Positions 12,620 to 25,012 are shown, counted from the stretch's first letter. The stretch is DNA of 64,000 nucleotides from Hippopus hippopus (GCA_946811185.2 OX328096.1:51722252-51786251); one strand, 5' to 3'. Notes: generated from the letters alone by a model not told the origin. Program-made: numbers and translations.

Positions 12620-13075
12620 TCTAAAATTTCTTCTTTCTTTCACGGAGAGCGGTTAGATATATATAAGCACTTAAAATGTCTTGCTGTTCAGTTTGCTTCT
12701 ACAGCGACAAGGTTTGGTGTATTTTTTCTTCGTGACAGCAAAGCAACGCGCATTATGGTTAGTGCTTGGATGAATGACCATGCCGTTGCACGTTACACGT
12801 AGCAGAGGTGGGATTGTGACAACTGCCAGACTGGAGTTGCCTTGACCATTCATTCTCCCCCGTTTATTTGTTTCGTGAAGTCTCGACTCCGAGACTTCAC
12901 GAACGGAAAAGTAATGTCACGGAGAGCAGCAATTTAAACCTCTACGCTGTTAGGCGACCTTTTACAGTGACGCGGTTTGGCGTATTTCTCTCCGTTTAGC
13001 AACGTGCGTTATGATTAGATCTTGGATGGGTGACCGAGTCGTTGCACTTTACATTTCTTTTCTCGCTTCTATTCT
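12620..13075 (+). repeat. Two 5S-rRNA-like repeat units flanking a palindrome
   Basis: Two diverged copies (about 12,620-12,850 and 12,895-13,075) share CACGGAGAGC near the start and end in blocks resembling the 5S rRNA internal control region: TTAGTGCTTGGATGAATGACC-like in the first and TTAGATCTTGGATGGGTGACC-like in the second, followed by GTCGTTGCAC. The 5' half of 5S rRNA is not recognisable, so these look like 5S-derived SINEs or pseudogene fragments. Between them lies a 16-bp-arm palindrome, CGTGAAGTCTCGACTCCGAG and its complement, at about 12,873-12,903. Confidence 0.4.
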
Positions 13076-13159
13076 ATGACTCTACCAAGAAATGTACATG
13101 TAAGAGTGTAGAATAAATCATGATAGCAGTGTAAAATGTATTAGACGCCAGTTGGATTG

Positions 13160-13268
13160 ACAAATGTCACAAAAAACAAGCCCCATCTTTTGAGCCACAT
13201 TGAATTTGTCGTCTGCACATGCTTTAATTTTGAATTAGTCTAAACTCTTGTCGTTTGGTAAACGGTTA
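13160..13268. repeat. MITE-A half copy
   Basis: Only the right half remains: ATTTGTCGTCTGCACATGCT followed by CTTGTCGTTTGGTAAACGGT. Confidence 0.55.
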
Positions 13269-13990
13269 AATGGTCGGTTTCTGTAAATGAGAATCAGCAA
13301 ATATCTACATACTCGTACAAAGACAGATGGCGCGAGATGTACTGGAATATAGATATTGAATTTCTTTTATGGTTCAGTTCGAATAGAAATAATGAAAAGT
13401 GACTTCGCTTGCAACTGCCTCTTTTTTCGCATTGATTTTGCATATCGTTCAAAAGGGAAATTTTGTTTTTTAAGATGATTCACGGTTAATCCAAGTCAAC
13501 GTTGAAAAAGGACGGATGAAAAAGGATCGTGTCGCATACAGTAGTGGGTTATAGAGTAAGTCAAAAGTCAGCACATTCAGCTACGCCGAAAAACATTAAA
13601 TTACAAATTAGTACAAGAAGAGGGATAGTCTCAATAATGAGATGTTTACGATGCTTCATCCATGTTCTTACATTTATTGTGCACCATACCGTCTCTAGTA
13701 CATCGTAAATTTTTCAAGCTAGCGGTTTACTTACTTTCTGTTTATTCGGTTAAATCTGTATTGCAGCGAAATGCAATTACTTTTTAGTGACAAATGATTT
13801 ATGCGCTAGGACAAGTTATTAAACACTTCACTACCTAAAGCGCCTTAAGAAGTCGTTTACAACATGCAAATCTCGAAAAATAACAACTAACGAAATTTGT
13901 TGTGTTTTTCAGTCATTTTGTGTCTGTTTTTGGAAATGTAAACATCTTGAGTTTAAAAAAAGGAATTTTATTTTTTTTTTTTTTTCCGAA
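13269..13990. other. Gene-free stretch
   Basis: No gene, tRNA or named repeat recognised. A T-run lies near 13,970-13,985. Confidence 0.5.
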
Positions 13991-14585
13991 AGTTTAGCGT
14001 TTGAAATGAAAATTTGAAACGACTGCAAGCGACAGGCATGTTTAAATCCTACTTTTGACGTCAATTTGTGAAAATTTGAAAGTTTGAACGTGCGCACAAA
14101 AACTTTGTGGAGATTTCTCCCCCCCTTCTTTTCTTTTCGATCGTCTCTGTACCCGGCAGTCGGCAATTTTTGGGTGATCAGTGAATCAACTCCCTCGGCT
14201 GTATCACGGAGCTTGATAAACACCATAACACCTAAACGGTAAATTTCTTCGCCGGAAATACACCGCTTTACTATTATTGAAATTGTAACATTCCAATTAG
14301 AAAAAGGAAACACTGGTCACAATTTTCTATCAGAATCTCTATAAATACGTTTCTGTTGACAAACAGTTTGTACTTTTATTTTCTAACTTTGTCTATCAAT
14401 TCCGAAATATTTTTCAGCGGCAGGCTATCATCACCGTGGCTGTTGTTGGCGTTGCTAATCGATTTACATGGGTAACGCCATGTTTAAGATCACGTGACTA
14501 GCACTATTTCAAAATGGGAATCCCCTCGATACAGACGAGGTTAGATGTAGATACGGAATCTGCCGAGCTGTGATGAGAGCGTACC
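13991..14585 (+). repeat. Dispersed repeat F, copy 1
   Basis: A ~590-bp repeat. Its 3' part (14,185-14,580) matches 18,345-18,740 in the same orientation, with shared blocks CGCCGGAAATACACCG, TGTTGACAAACAGTT-like and ATACAGACGAGGTTAGATGT. Its 5' part (14,085-14,160, GTTTGAACGTGCGCACAAAA) matches 53,090-53,170 in reverse. No coding capacity seen. Family unknown to me. Confidence 0.6.
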
Positions 14586-15029
14586 CGGATGCGACCCGTC
14601 AAAATACTAAAAATGCATTCGGGGATAGTTATCTGTACTAGGAGTCGATTATCCCTTATTACAATTTATTTGGTATGGTGTGAATAAGCACCCTGGGCTA
14701 TCGAATATAGCGGTAGCAACGCTTTATAGTGGTGTTATGTGCTTGCAAATTTGCCAGCAGGGGTCCGCCGAATAAACATGTCCACATATATAACCGATGG
14801 CAAATTACTATTTACCCTTTTGGATATGTCATGATTAATTATGACCAAAACCAGCGCATGTAGCTACGCCGAAAAGAGAATACACATGTTGCTTTTCGTC
14901 ATTGTATTCGACTAGCCAAGATTGGCAATATACCGAATCTTTTCGCTTTGTATTACCCATGTAACTTGGTTTTGACACATACACATTTTGAATAGCAGAG
15001 ATCGGTAATAATTGAATATAAACAAATTT
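14586..15029. other. Gene-free stretch
   Basis: No gene recognised. Near 14,840-14,880 there is a fragment resembling the outer part of MITE-B. Confidence 0.45.
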
Positions 15030-15225
15030 GGTTCCATAGGCGAAAACAGGCTCTTTTGCGGACGGCAAAATCAAGCTACACAGAACGTGGAGTCTAATTT
15101 TCAATCCATACTGTCCGCTTGTTAAGTAAAGCCTAAAAGCTAAACATATTTCTGAGTTTCATTGGTTTGTTTTTGCAACCGCCGAAAGAGATGGAATTTA
15201 ATTGGCGCTGAAGGAGTTCGAATTT
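15030..15225. repeat. MITE-B copy, diverged
   Basis: The centre reads CAAGCTACACAGAACGTGGA followed by GTCTAATTTTCAATCCA, a decayed form of the palindromic centre ACTGCACAGAACGTGCAGTC seen in better copies. The flanks CTCTTTTGCGGACGGC and CTGTCCGCTTGTTAAGT match the family. Confidence 0.5.
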
Positions 15226-16840
15226 TTGTCACCATCAACATTATGGAATAATCCACCACCTGTACCGTACATTTAGAGCACATGTATGGAAAGTGAGGCA
15301 TATAAATTATAGAAGATTAAATTGTGGTATTTGCTTCTAAAGATTGACTCAAATAAGTAAAGGTCGAAATTAATGAACAAAGACAAACATTGATCTGACG
15401 CAAATTCCGAGTAATATACCGAGAATATAGGAAGAAATCATTTTTTTTCCCTTGATTCTAGGTGTCAAAACAACAGCGCATATTGATTTGAAGAGATGTC
15501 CATACCTCGAAAATGTGGATTTCAGTTTGTTTACAAATATCCTAAAGCAGGCAGAGTAGTAATACATCAAAAGAGCAATCTAACAAACTGTCAAATGCTA
15601 GACACTCTGACACTCTTACAAATGAACTCATTACAGTTCTGCGTCCCTCGGATCCTCAACAAAATATGGTTTTACACATATTCAGTGGGGCCTTTTCTAT
15701 CTTCCGAAATCCCATTGCTGCACGCAGTCAATTTGGAAGTAGGCTTTGTACTTTTGGTCTGTCGAATTCGCTACATCTTGAGTATGGAAGGGATCAGATA
15801 GTCATGAGAGATATAGGCTGTCAGTTAAAAATTTCATACAAGCTGTGTATCATTCAAATTAGTGATATTTCCCAGCTCTTTATCTTTTGAAAGAAATTAA
15901 TGACAGGACGTTTTGAAAAAAATCCCCATAAAATACAGACAATGAAAAGGTGTATTACGTACTTGTGAAAGCGCTGTGACAAAAGAAGAAATTGTTCATA
16001 AAGTGCAAGTTCTCCTCGCTCGGCGACAATGTTTTCAAAATGGCCTCCTGCATGACATAAATCTATGGTTAAATATCAAACAGACTTGTATCATTTGTAT
16101 CCCTATTGTTAATTTTTGAAAGTATTACAACCGTCTTAAGATAAAATGTATATATAAAATGACATTTTCATGCAGATATCCGGTTAAGCAGTATAAACAG
16201 ATCCTAGTCTATTGCTGTTCTACATAACCATTTGACTTCAACAGTCTGTAATCAAATGAACCTTTGGGGGAACAGACACCAGTAGTGGATCGTATGAATT
16301 TCAACAATTATTATTGGTATAAGAATCTGGACTTCACGAAGCTTTTAACATCAGAATACACAATTTTGATTTTTTTTTTATTTAATTATCGCGTTTGTAC
16401 ATTGCTTAAATACCATCACATAAATGCCAAATAATGCACATTCATCGTAAAGTACTTTCTTAAACTCGTAATCACCCAGGTTAACATTTCTTTTTTATTA
16501 TAATTTCCCACCATTTTCTGCATTCACGTATGCATTGGCTGCAATTAAAGATCGTGCTGAATTCAGACTTATACTTATTCCTAAACTAGCCATATTGTTG
16601 GCTTAGACAGAACGTCTCGATCATTATGATGACTACTTTAGTAACGAGCGTCAGCGACTTACGGGCGAAGCTCGCAACGAGCGAAGCTCGTTTTGCGGTA
16701 ACACAGTTCTAGATTTTTAAAGAATAAAATTCCGACTTTGTACTGGGTTTTAGTGTAAATCTAGAAGGGGATGACTAAAAAAAGAGTGTCTTGCGGTTGA
16801 TCGCACAGCGTCACACGTATCAACTTGATTGGTCAACAAG
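15226..16840. other. Gene-free stretch
   Basis: No gene recognised. It includes a short palindromic block GAACGAGCGAAGCTCGTT-like near 16,675-16,693 and a T/A-rich segment near 16,370. Confidence 0.5.
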
Positions 16841-16844
16841 AGGG

Positions 16845-18122
16845 CCATGATGGCCCTGTATCGCTCCACTGGCTAATACGTAAAATCACTACATGCCAAA
16901 CATTACAATACTTGGCCAATTGGTTTTGAACATAAGACCCCTGAAACAGGACTAAATTGGTAGCCCTAGTTCATATGGTTAGTAACAAGAAGATTTCTAA
17001 AGATTTCACTATATAAGCCCATGTAAAACTTCTGACCCCTCAGGGTGAATCAAATTCCCCCCTAGGGCTATAATTTATGCACTCTTGGTGAAGGGCCTTT
17101 AGATATAGCTACATGCGAAATTTGGTAGCCCTACGCTTTATGAATAAGTACAGGGAGATTTCTTAAGTTTTCTCTACATAAGCCCATGTAAAACTTGTGA
17201 CCCCCGGGGCAGGGCCAATTTTGACCCCAGGGCTATAATTTAAGCACTCTTGGTAGAGACCCACTAGATAAAGCCACATGCAAAATTTGGTAGCCCTAGG
17301 CCTTACGGCTAGGTACAGGGAGATTTCTAAAGTTTTCCCTAAATAAGCCCATGTAAAACTTGTGACCCCCGGGGTGGGGTCAAATTTGACCCAAGGGCTA
17401 TAATTTGGGCACTCTTGGTAGAGGCCCACTAGATAAAGCCACATGCAAAATTTGGTAGCCCTAGGCCCCATGGTTAGGTCAAAGAAGAATTTTAAAGTTC
17501 TCCCTATATAAGCCTATGTAAAACTTGTTATATAAGCCCATGTAAAACTTGTTACCCCCGGGCAGGGCCTAATTTGACCCCAGGGCTATAATTTGAACAA
17601 TCTTGGCAGAGGTCCACTAGATAAAGCTACATGCCAAATTTGGTAGCTCTAGGCCCTATGGCTAGGTAGAAGAGGAATTTTAAAGTTCTCCCTAAATAAG
17701 CCCATGTAAAACTTGTGACCCCCGGGGCGGGGACAATTTTGACCCCAGGGCTATAAATTGAAGAAACTTGGTAGAGGTCCACTAGATAAAGCTACATGCC
17801 AAATTTGGTAGCCCTTGGCCTTACGGTTTCAGACAAGAAGATTTTCAAAGATTTTCAAAATTTTTCAGTTTTGTTGCCATGGCAACCAGAGTTTTTGAAG
17901 GAATTAAATTCTTTCAAGAAATTCTGAAGAGGACCATGGCAGGATCATTTCTGTGAAGTTTCATCAAAATTGGATGGGTAGTTTCAGAGAAGAAGACGTT
18001 TTAAAAAAAAGTTAACGCACGGACGGACGGACGCACGGACGGACGGACGGACGGACGGACGGACGCACGACGGACAACAGACCATGACATAAGCCCGCTG
18101 GCCTTCGGCCAGTGGAGCTAAA
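16845..18122. mobile_element. Pearl-type non-autonomous element (Helitron-related), tandem units plus GGAC microsatellite
   Basis: Bounded by GGGCCATGATGGCCCTGTAT on the left and by a hairpin CTGGCCTTCGGCCAG plus TGGAGCTAAAA on the right; GCTCCACTGG at the left is the inverse of CCAGTGGAGC at the right. Inside are about five tandem units of roughly 175 bp, each with ATTTGGTAGCCCTA and CATGTAAAACTTGTGACCCC, followed by a GGAC/GCAC tetranucleotide run (18,017-18,072). Left end, core repeats, tetranucleotide microsatellite and right-end hairpin are the known layout of mollusc pearl/CvA-like elements. It has no protein coding; open frames across the units are by-products of the repetition. Confidence 0.6.
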
Positions 18123-18344
18123 AATGGAAAAATGATCTACCGATCGGGTGATAACTAAAAAAACCATCGTCACTTACATATGCACAGATTATCCAATTTC
18201 CAACTTTCTTTTATACTTTTAAATTTCTAGTTTTGTAGTAATATCCATAAAGTTCCGCGCTAGAAATTTATGACGTCATAAATCTTACTTTTTTACGTCA
18301 TGCACGAGCCCATTCGGCATACTTCGGGTGACGGGAGCCATGAT

Positions 18345-18740
18345 AGTCCCTCGGCTGTATCTGGTAGCTTGATATGCATCTATGTGGCACATTTCATCGC
18401 CGGAAATACACCGGTTTACCGTTCTGAAAATTCTAAGGCTCCTCGTAAAAAAGAAAACTTGAGTCTCAATTTTCTATCGAAATCTTTCTAACTATATTTC
18501 AGTTGACAAACAGTTCGTGCATTCATTTTTTAACGTGGTTTATCAATTGCGCTTGAAGTTTTCACCGACAGATAGATAGATGTGAATAACTTCATCAAGG
18601 TTGTTTATGTCGTTGCTAAACGACTGACAGTGGCGCCGCCATGTATAAGATCACGTGATTGGCAGTTCAAATGGAAACGACCGTTATACAGACGAGGTTA
18701 GATGTAGGTACGGAATCGGCCGAGTTGTGACGAGTGGCAC
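18345..18740 (+). repeat. Dispersed repeat F, copy 2
   Basis: Same orientation as the copy at 14 kb, and diverged. Shared blocks are CATCGCCGGAAATACACCGG, GTTGACAAACAGTTCGTGC, AAGATCACGTGATTGGCA and ATACAGACGAGGTTAGATGT. Confidence 0.6.
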
Positions 18741-19849
18741 GAGCCGTTTTCCCGCAGAAAAATATTGTGTCGAAGAATGGTGTTTTGAATGTTTCAAAGT
18801 ACCATTTATAGAGAAAGCGAAATTTTAATATTAATTATGTTTTTTTCTCTTTAATATTATATTATGTTATTTTAATTTTTTTTTTTTTTTTGAAGACTTG
18901 TATAGAATGTAGATTTACATTTATTCATATGTTATGAAAGCTTGTTAATAAACTTGTAAGATTTTTTTTTCCATTCATAAACCAGATATCCATATCTAGA
19001 TCTACCCGATAGTTTAAAAGCAAATATATATCCTACGATTGATATTCCAATAATTGTTTCGATGATGGACATGTAGGCAAGCAAATAAGAAAAAAGAAAA
19101 AAAGAGCAACAAATGATCTAAATAAGTTGATCTACGCACGCTGATTAAACAAAATCCAGGGAAAGCATGTGGACAGGTGCACTGGCCGCTATGACAGCAG
19201 CTCTGGTTCGCATTGGTCACATCTGTAGACGCATGTAGATCTATACATCTACAAGAGAATACTGCATTGTATTGCAATGACTTTTATAAACCTTAAAAAT
19301 CAGCTTTGGCAAAACCGTGATTCAAACTCGAAACCATATGATTTCAAGCTGTAGCTCGTCATTTGAATTATTAGATATTTATACCACAAATGATTCATGT
19401 CGCTCGTATTGAGGCTTTGCCTTTTTCATATTAATTTACTCGTAAAATTAGAACAAAATTTAGAATATTTGGTGATTACGGCCCGAGATTTTTTTTTTCA
19501 CCGGGCCTATTGATTCAGACGAGGTATTTACCACGTAAAAACTAAAGCCTATTAATAAAGTCGATTGCTAGGATAAACATTTAATCCAACATTTCTGCGA
19601 TTGGCGCCATCGACGTGGCTAAATGGAATAAAGTGGCGACCAATATTGATGCGCAACGTTCCATTACAGACTGAACCCAATAATTATATTGTACAGTATG
19701 GGTAACCCCACAAATGGACTGTATAATACATACATCTTTATTCTCCTAGATGACCGTCTTCCCTGAAGTGGGCCAACCTATGATATGCTATATAATTCAT
19801 ACAATGCCAACCATTGCTTGAATACTGGGATAAATAACAGGCTTTGTAG
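18741..19849. other. Gene-free stretch with SINE fragment
   Basis: No gene recognised. T-rich tracts lie near 18,880. At about 19,150-19,215 a block CAGGGAAAGCATG plus GACAGGTGCACTGGCCGC matches the 3' body of the tRNA-derived SINE. Confidence 0.5.
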
Positions 19850-20055
19850 ATCAATGGTCCATATTTACCAACCATTCTAAAGAGTTTTTTTCGTGTAACC
19901 GTCAAAAATTCTCGTATTCCTATAAAAAAGAAAACAACAACAATTTCTGACTGGATAAACCAAATGGTGTAGCCAAACTGAGATTGTGTTACTTTTCTAA
20001 TAGTAGATTTAAACTAGATACAATTTAAAAAGGTTGGTGAATACGGGGCCTGTAT
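19850..20055. repeat. MITE-E copy
   Basis: Inverted arms: TCCATATTTACCAACCATTC on the left and AAAAGGTTGGTGAATACGGG on the right. The central GGATAAACCAAATGGTGTAG matches the family palindrome. Diverged from the 10.2-kb copy. Confidence 0.6.
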
Positions 20056-20832
20056 TCGACCTCACATTTAACCTTTGTCCTGCTGTATAAGTGAAATAAA
20101 ACTTTTTAAGCCGATAGAAAAACTTAAATTTTACTAATTCAAAGGTATCGTGTATTAGAATGCGCGTTCTGTGAAGTCTGATTTCGATCTACACTGTCTT
20201 CAAAAGGTAACCGCGTCGCGCTTAGCAGCCTAAGGGTTAAGAAGAGAACGTAGTGGCTTTTAGCTGCACACGGTTGTGATTTGCTTTTCTGTTCGAAAAT
20301 CTTTCCCTAATCGTTCGTGGAGGGGAGTAAGTTGGACTGAGGAACTCCTTTAAGTCTATCATTCATATGCGTGAGCTTCAGATTATGGAAGGACAAGAGT
20401 TTGTCTTGTTAACTATTTTCAAGGAAGGGACCACTAATAAAGAACATATCGACATTAACAAGTTTGTATCGGATTCGTTCCGAATTTATACAAATACAAT
20501 TTTCTCAAAGGAATAGACGTTTCCATCGGAGGAACAAGAAAAATATTGATACTGTCAATATACTTGATAGTTATTGATTTTAAAGGTCCTTGGAACATCA
20601 TTTTATTCTTTAATCTCTTAAACTATTGAAAGGCTTTTAAATCTACTTTACAGGAGCATGTTGTCAATCCCGAACAAGACTTTGATACTTGTTTATTGTA
20701 TCTGATTGTCAGGGCTTTAGAAATACCATCACATTTCAGACGCGTAGAAGCCTGTCTTCAGATGATGGTCATTATTAAATAAAATCCAGCTTTATATGCC
20801 CATAGAATATCTTTTCAAACAGAATCGAAATA

Positions 20833-22159
20833 CGTGGGGTGATCAGAAAGAACGCGGACCACCCGATTATTTCAAAAACTACTTTACTTAAGATAACAAA
20901 AATTTGCACAGATGAACATTAATTACCTGGTTACTTACTCAAGCGTTTAAATGACGTCTTAGGCAAATAAGAAAAGAGTGACGTCATTTCAATGACATCA
21001 CATACTGCGTTAGCGGTTCACAATGTCGGATGACGTTTTATTTGAGCAGAGAGTAATTATAAAGTTTTACGTTAAACTCAGAAAGTCTTCATCGGAAATT
21101 AAGGCCGATTTAGATAAAGTTTATGGGGACTCAGCACTTAAGAAAACCAGTATTTGTAAATGGATTGGACGATTTAGAGAAGGACGCGAAACCGTTGAAA
21201 ATGACCCTAAATCTGGCCGTCCATCAACATCAGTAACGGACAAAACTATCGTGGATGTGCAGCAGCATGTAAAGCAAGATCGTCGAGTTACTGTCAGGGA
21301 AATAGCTGACACATTTAGCATTTGCTATGGAAGTGCATAGGAAATTTTAACTGACAAACTTGGAATGTCGCGTGTTTGTGCAAGGTGGGTGCCTCGGCTA
21401 CTGACGCCCGAGCAAATGGGGGTTAGGGTCGAAATTTGTTCTGAAATTTTAGAACGCATTAGGAAAGAAGGATCAAACTTTACTGATCGTATTGTGACAT
21501 GCGATGAAACATGGGTACACTTTTACGAGCCCGAATCTAAACAACAAAGCAGTGTATGGAAACATCCAACATCGCCGTCCCCTGTTAAAGCCAAACTTTC
21601 TAAGTCTGTTGGTAAAGTTATGTGCATCATGTTTTTCTCTTCTCAACGTTTTCTTCTAAATCATGTTGTACCTATACATACTACAGTCAATGCTGAGTAT
21701 TATGCCAGCATTATTCGAATGAATTTAATACAGGCCATCCGAAAAAAACAGCCGGAACTTCTATGGAGAGGCGTCATTTTACATCAAGATAATGCTCCCG
21801 CTCACAAAGCCAAACTTGTACAGGAAGTTTTGAAAAAACTAAACATAGAAACATTAGACCATCCTGCCTATAGTCCAGACCTGGCCCCATGTGACTTTTG
21901 GCTATTTCCTGTTTTGAAAGATTCTCTACGTGGCACGCGCTACGAGAGCAGAGAGGAGCTAACCCATGCCATGACCGGGTCGTTGAGAGTGATGTCACGT
22001 GACGGGCTCGCGCACGTGTTTCGCGCATGGGAATCAAGAATGAATAAGTGCATAGAACACAAAGGAGGTTACTTTGAAAAACAGTAAACATTCCAAGTTG
22101 ATTTTTATAACAATATTCCGATAAAGGCACTGGTCCGCGTTCTTTCTGATCACCCCTCG
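20833..22159 (+). mobile_element. Mariner transposon, full length
   Basis: 1,327 bp between TA dinucleotides at 20,831-20,832 and 22,160-22,161, the target duplication typical of Tc1/mariner. The 29-bp terminal inverted repeats (20,833-20,861 and 22,131-22,159) contain GGGTGATCAGAAAGAACGCG and differ at one position. They enclose a single mariner transposase frame with one stop. The near-identical ends and one lesion suggest a fairly young copy. Its flanks are not part of any repeat I recognise. Confidence 0.95.
21023..22087 (+). pseudogene. Mariner DD34D transposase with one in-frame stop
   Basis: Encodes a cut-and-paste transposase of the mariner family. The ATG at 21,023 follows the 5' inverted repeat, and the frame ends at 22,087, about 355 codons, the usual mariner size. 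The N-terminal half has the helix-turn-helix DNA-binding region. The catalytic domain shows CDETWVHFYEPE (first Asp), HQDNAPAH (second Asp) and SPDLAPCDFWLFP (third Asp), with 34 residues between the second and third Asp, the mariner DD34D signature. The single defect is a TAG at 21,338-21,340, directly after the YGSA motif; the reading frame is the same on both sides. This copy would not make full-length transposase without readthrough. The inverted repeats remain intact, so it could still be moved by enzyme supplied in trans. Confidence 0.93.
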
Positions 22160-24261
22160 TACAGGTGTCTACTTTTATGTATATAACAGAATGTCGTCAC
22201 TATTTATAAACTCTGTTAACCAAATACATGTTCTATATAAGAAAAAAAAAAAAACTCTGGTTTTAAAGCACCTGTCGCGGACATTGTTTGAAAATGAAAT
22301 TGAAGACAAAAGAGCTATTTAGCCATTGATAATTTTTCTTTAATTGTGTTTGGCATTATTTGAAAACTAAGACATTTTCCTTTCCAAGTCTTACCACGAA
22401 AAACTATCCTAACAAAGTTTTATTACGACTGGAGCAAAAGGTGCAAATTTCAAAGTAAATATTGAGGATAAACGACGTACGAGTACACAGGGGTATCACA
22501 TTAGTTTCCTACTGAGAACCTCAAGCCCATGCGGCTTCAACAGATTTGTCGAAAATACGCAGCCGTAATGCTATTTTAGAAAACATGGAGAAAAAGAAAT
22601 CATCCCTGGAGAGATTTGATCAGCCATTTAAAACCAATTTGTCGAGGCTTTTAAAGCTATTGACTAGTGCTTTTTTTGCTTTTTTTTCCCCCCTTCAGTC
22701 CTTATTTATGCATTCACTCAGTAAGTTATTCATCATCTTGGTTTTATTGTTGTTTCTGATGGTTTTAAGCGATCTACGTATATTCGAAATGAAAACTCAC
22801 GTCTGAAGTAGCATCTTGTCGATCGAATTTATCTTAAACGTTTTTTAAAGATAGTGAAACAAGTAAACGCCCACCTTGTGGTTGCTTTTTAACTTGTTGA
22901 GAAGTGTATCTTTGCGTTTTCTTGTTTTTAGTACAACCAGCACTGTACACCCACGCTGCATAAATCGCAAAACCTAAATTTATCTCCAGAGTTGTAACTT
23001 GCTGTTCCTGTGGGACGGTTAAAGTTACATTTTGTTACTTTCAGTTTTTTTTTTTTTGCTTCGGTCTGCGTTGTACTGGAGAAAAGTTTTCCATTCGTTT
23101 ATGTTCACTCCGAGAGTATATTCCGAGAGACTGTGAGTGAATCAATTCCACAACGGTGATGATTATCGACAAAAGTTAGGCATGCGTGGCCCCTAATATT
23201 GTAGGGCATGACAGAACAAACATACTAATGACAACAAGACAATTAGGCCTGTGGTATTTATTGTGTAAGTGCTCACACGGTGCCAGACAGATATCTCTTA
23301 TCCTAGGGCAGGACTGTTGATTCTAGATCAGACGTCGAATTATGTATAGTCTGATCCGAGTCTGTTATTATGTTTGCCTTTGTCGCCTTCGGTGGACTTC
23401 AGGAACACGTAAATGTATACCGGTTAAATAATACAAACACGCCAAAAGTCGTATGTTGTTCAAACAAATTACTAGTTACAGAGTCATTTTGATGCACCTT
23501 ATGAAAAGATTACAATGAATAGAGGAACTGCCTAAAAGTTTAGCAGTTTCTGCATTTATAATACTTTCCAAATTTGTTTCCGATAAACATCACTTTTGTT
23601 TGAGAACAGCTGTTGTTCTCTTTTTCTAGTGTTTTGGATTGAAGGGAGAATACATGTAAAATAGAGTGTCGCACCACTGTAAAGCGCTACCGGGTTATAG
23701 TAGATAAAACATGTACTAGGCTTGTCTGAAATTCTGACACATTGCATTTCTGCTACACCAATTCATCTTAGGATATGGAATGGCAGGTCTAAACTGTGTA
23801 TCTGGTGTTGATTTGTTGATTTCTCTTGAAACTGTGTACAAGGGTTCTTTTGTTGTTGCTGTTTTCTCAAGAAACTATTTTTGTGTCTGTAACCACATAA
23901 AGGAAAATGTTTTACAACCAAGAAGGGCCTTTTTTTCACTCTGATTTTTAAAGAACAGAGGTATGTTTTTGGCGGGTCAGCAAAGGGCGCAATCGGTTGT
24001 GGTACCTTTTATTTTTCTCTAGTAGTCCGCCAATATTTTATAGAAAGAAACAGCAAAGCTCTCGACTCGCCTATAGAAATACGACATAAGGTCAAAGATA
24101 ATGATTTTCACTCGATTGTCAATGTAGCCGAAATGCAATGATGTGTCACCATTTCAGTGGCGTAATGGGTAAGTATGCTGGCTGGAACAGCTAATTACTC
24201 ATAGATATTTCCTATTCACCATTAATTCTTTTCCGATTTATTCTCTTATTCATTTTTTACC
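22160..24261. other. Gene-free stretch
   Basis: No gene, RNA gene or named repeat recognised. There are A- and T-runs near 22,243 and 23,048. An 86-codon open frame at 22,546-22,806 has a hydrophobic stretch, but I see no family, promoter or splice support. Confidence 0.5.
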
Positions 24262-24470
24262 CTTTGGTAGCAAAACACGACGCAAGGATCATCAGCGTAC
24301 AGTGTAGATCAAGATCATACTGCACAGAACGTGCAGTCTGATCTTGGATATACCCTGTCCGATAAGGGGATATTTTTCCCAAACAAATAACTTTGAAATA
24401 GTAACATTTCGATTATTACTATCGGCTGGAAAATTTCATTTGATTCATTTAGCAGGTTAAGGGTTCAGCT
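24262..24470. repeat. MITE-B copy
   Basis: The palindromic centre ACTGCACAGAACGTGCAGTC lies between GTGTAGATCAAGATCATACT and TGATCTTGGATATACCCTGT. The right body TAACTTTGAAATAGTAACAT and the end GGTTAAGGGTT match other copies. Confidence 0.7.
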
Positions 24471-24797
24471 TTTTACCTCACATGCTAAAACTAGATCGAT
24501 TGAAATCTAGAACAAGTGACAGAACGGAGAAACATTCTAAGGAAGACAGAAACACCTTTCTTTCAATTTTATGAAACACACTGTGGCAAACACAGCTTTT
24601 GAAAACAATGACAAAAACAGCTTTGCTTGTACAATATCTTCTTTTTCCACATTGTTCTCAAAAGTTGTCACATGCTGGGACCTTAGCTCCAAATTGAACG
24701 GTAAAGTTATGAAGGAATATAAAAAAAATAAATCCTAAAAAGAAAGGAAATGACGTAAAATTTCGAAGTTAAAAAAAAATAATCGGTAGTAATTTTC

Positions 24798-25012
24798 CTT
24801 AACCCTTAGACTGCTTAGCGCGACTCAAGGACCTCTTGCGGACAGTGTAGGTCAAGATCAGACTGCACAGAACGTGCAGTCTGATCTTAGATCTACACTA
24901 TCCGGTGATTAGATATCTTTTGTCCAAAATGCCTTCGAAATAGCAAAGTTTGGGTTTTTACTATCAGTTTGAAAGTTTCATTTCATCTATTTAACACTAT
25001 AATGGTTAAAAG
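24798..25012. repeat. MITE-B copy, well preserved
   Basis: Begins TTAACCCTTAGACTGCTTAG and ends ATAATGGTTAA, so the ends are short inverted TTAACC. The centre holds the palindrome ACTGCACAGAACGTGCAGTC and extended arms GTAGGTCAAGATCAG / CTGATCTTAGATCTACAC. Confidence 0.75.

Noticed and set aside
17163..17471. 102-codon frame with internal repeats
   Set aside because: Reads through two tandem units of the pearl-type element; no start context and no family.
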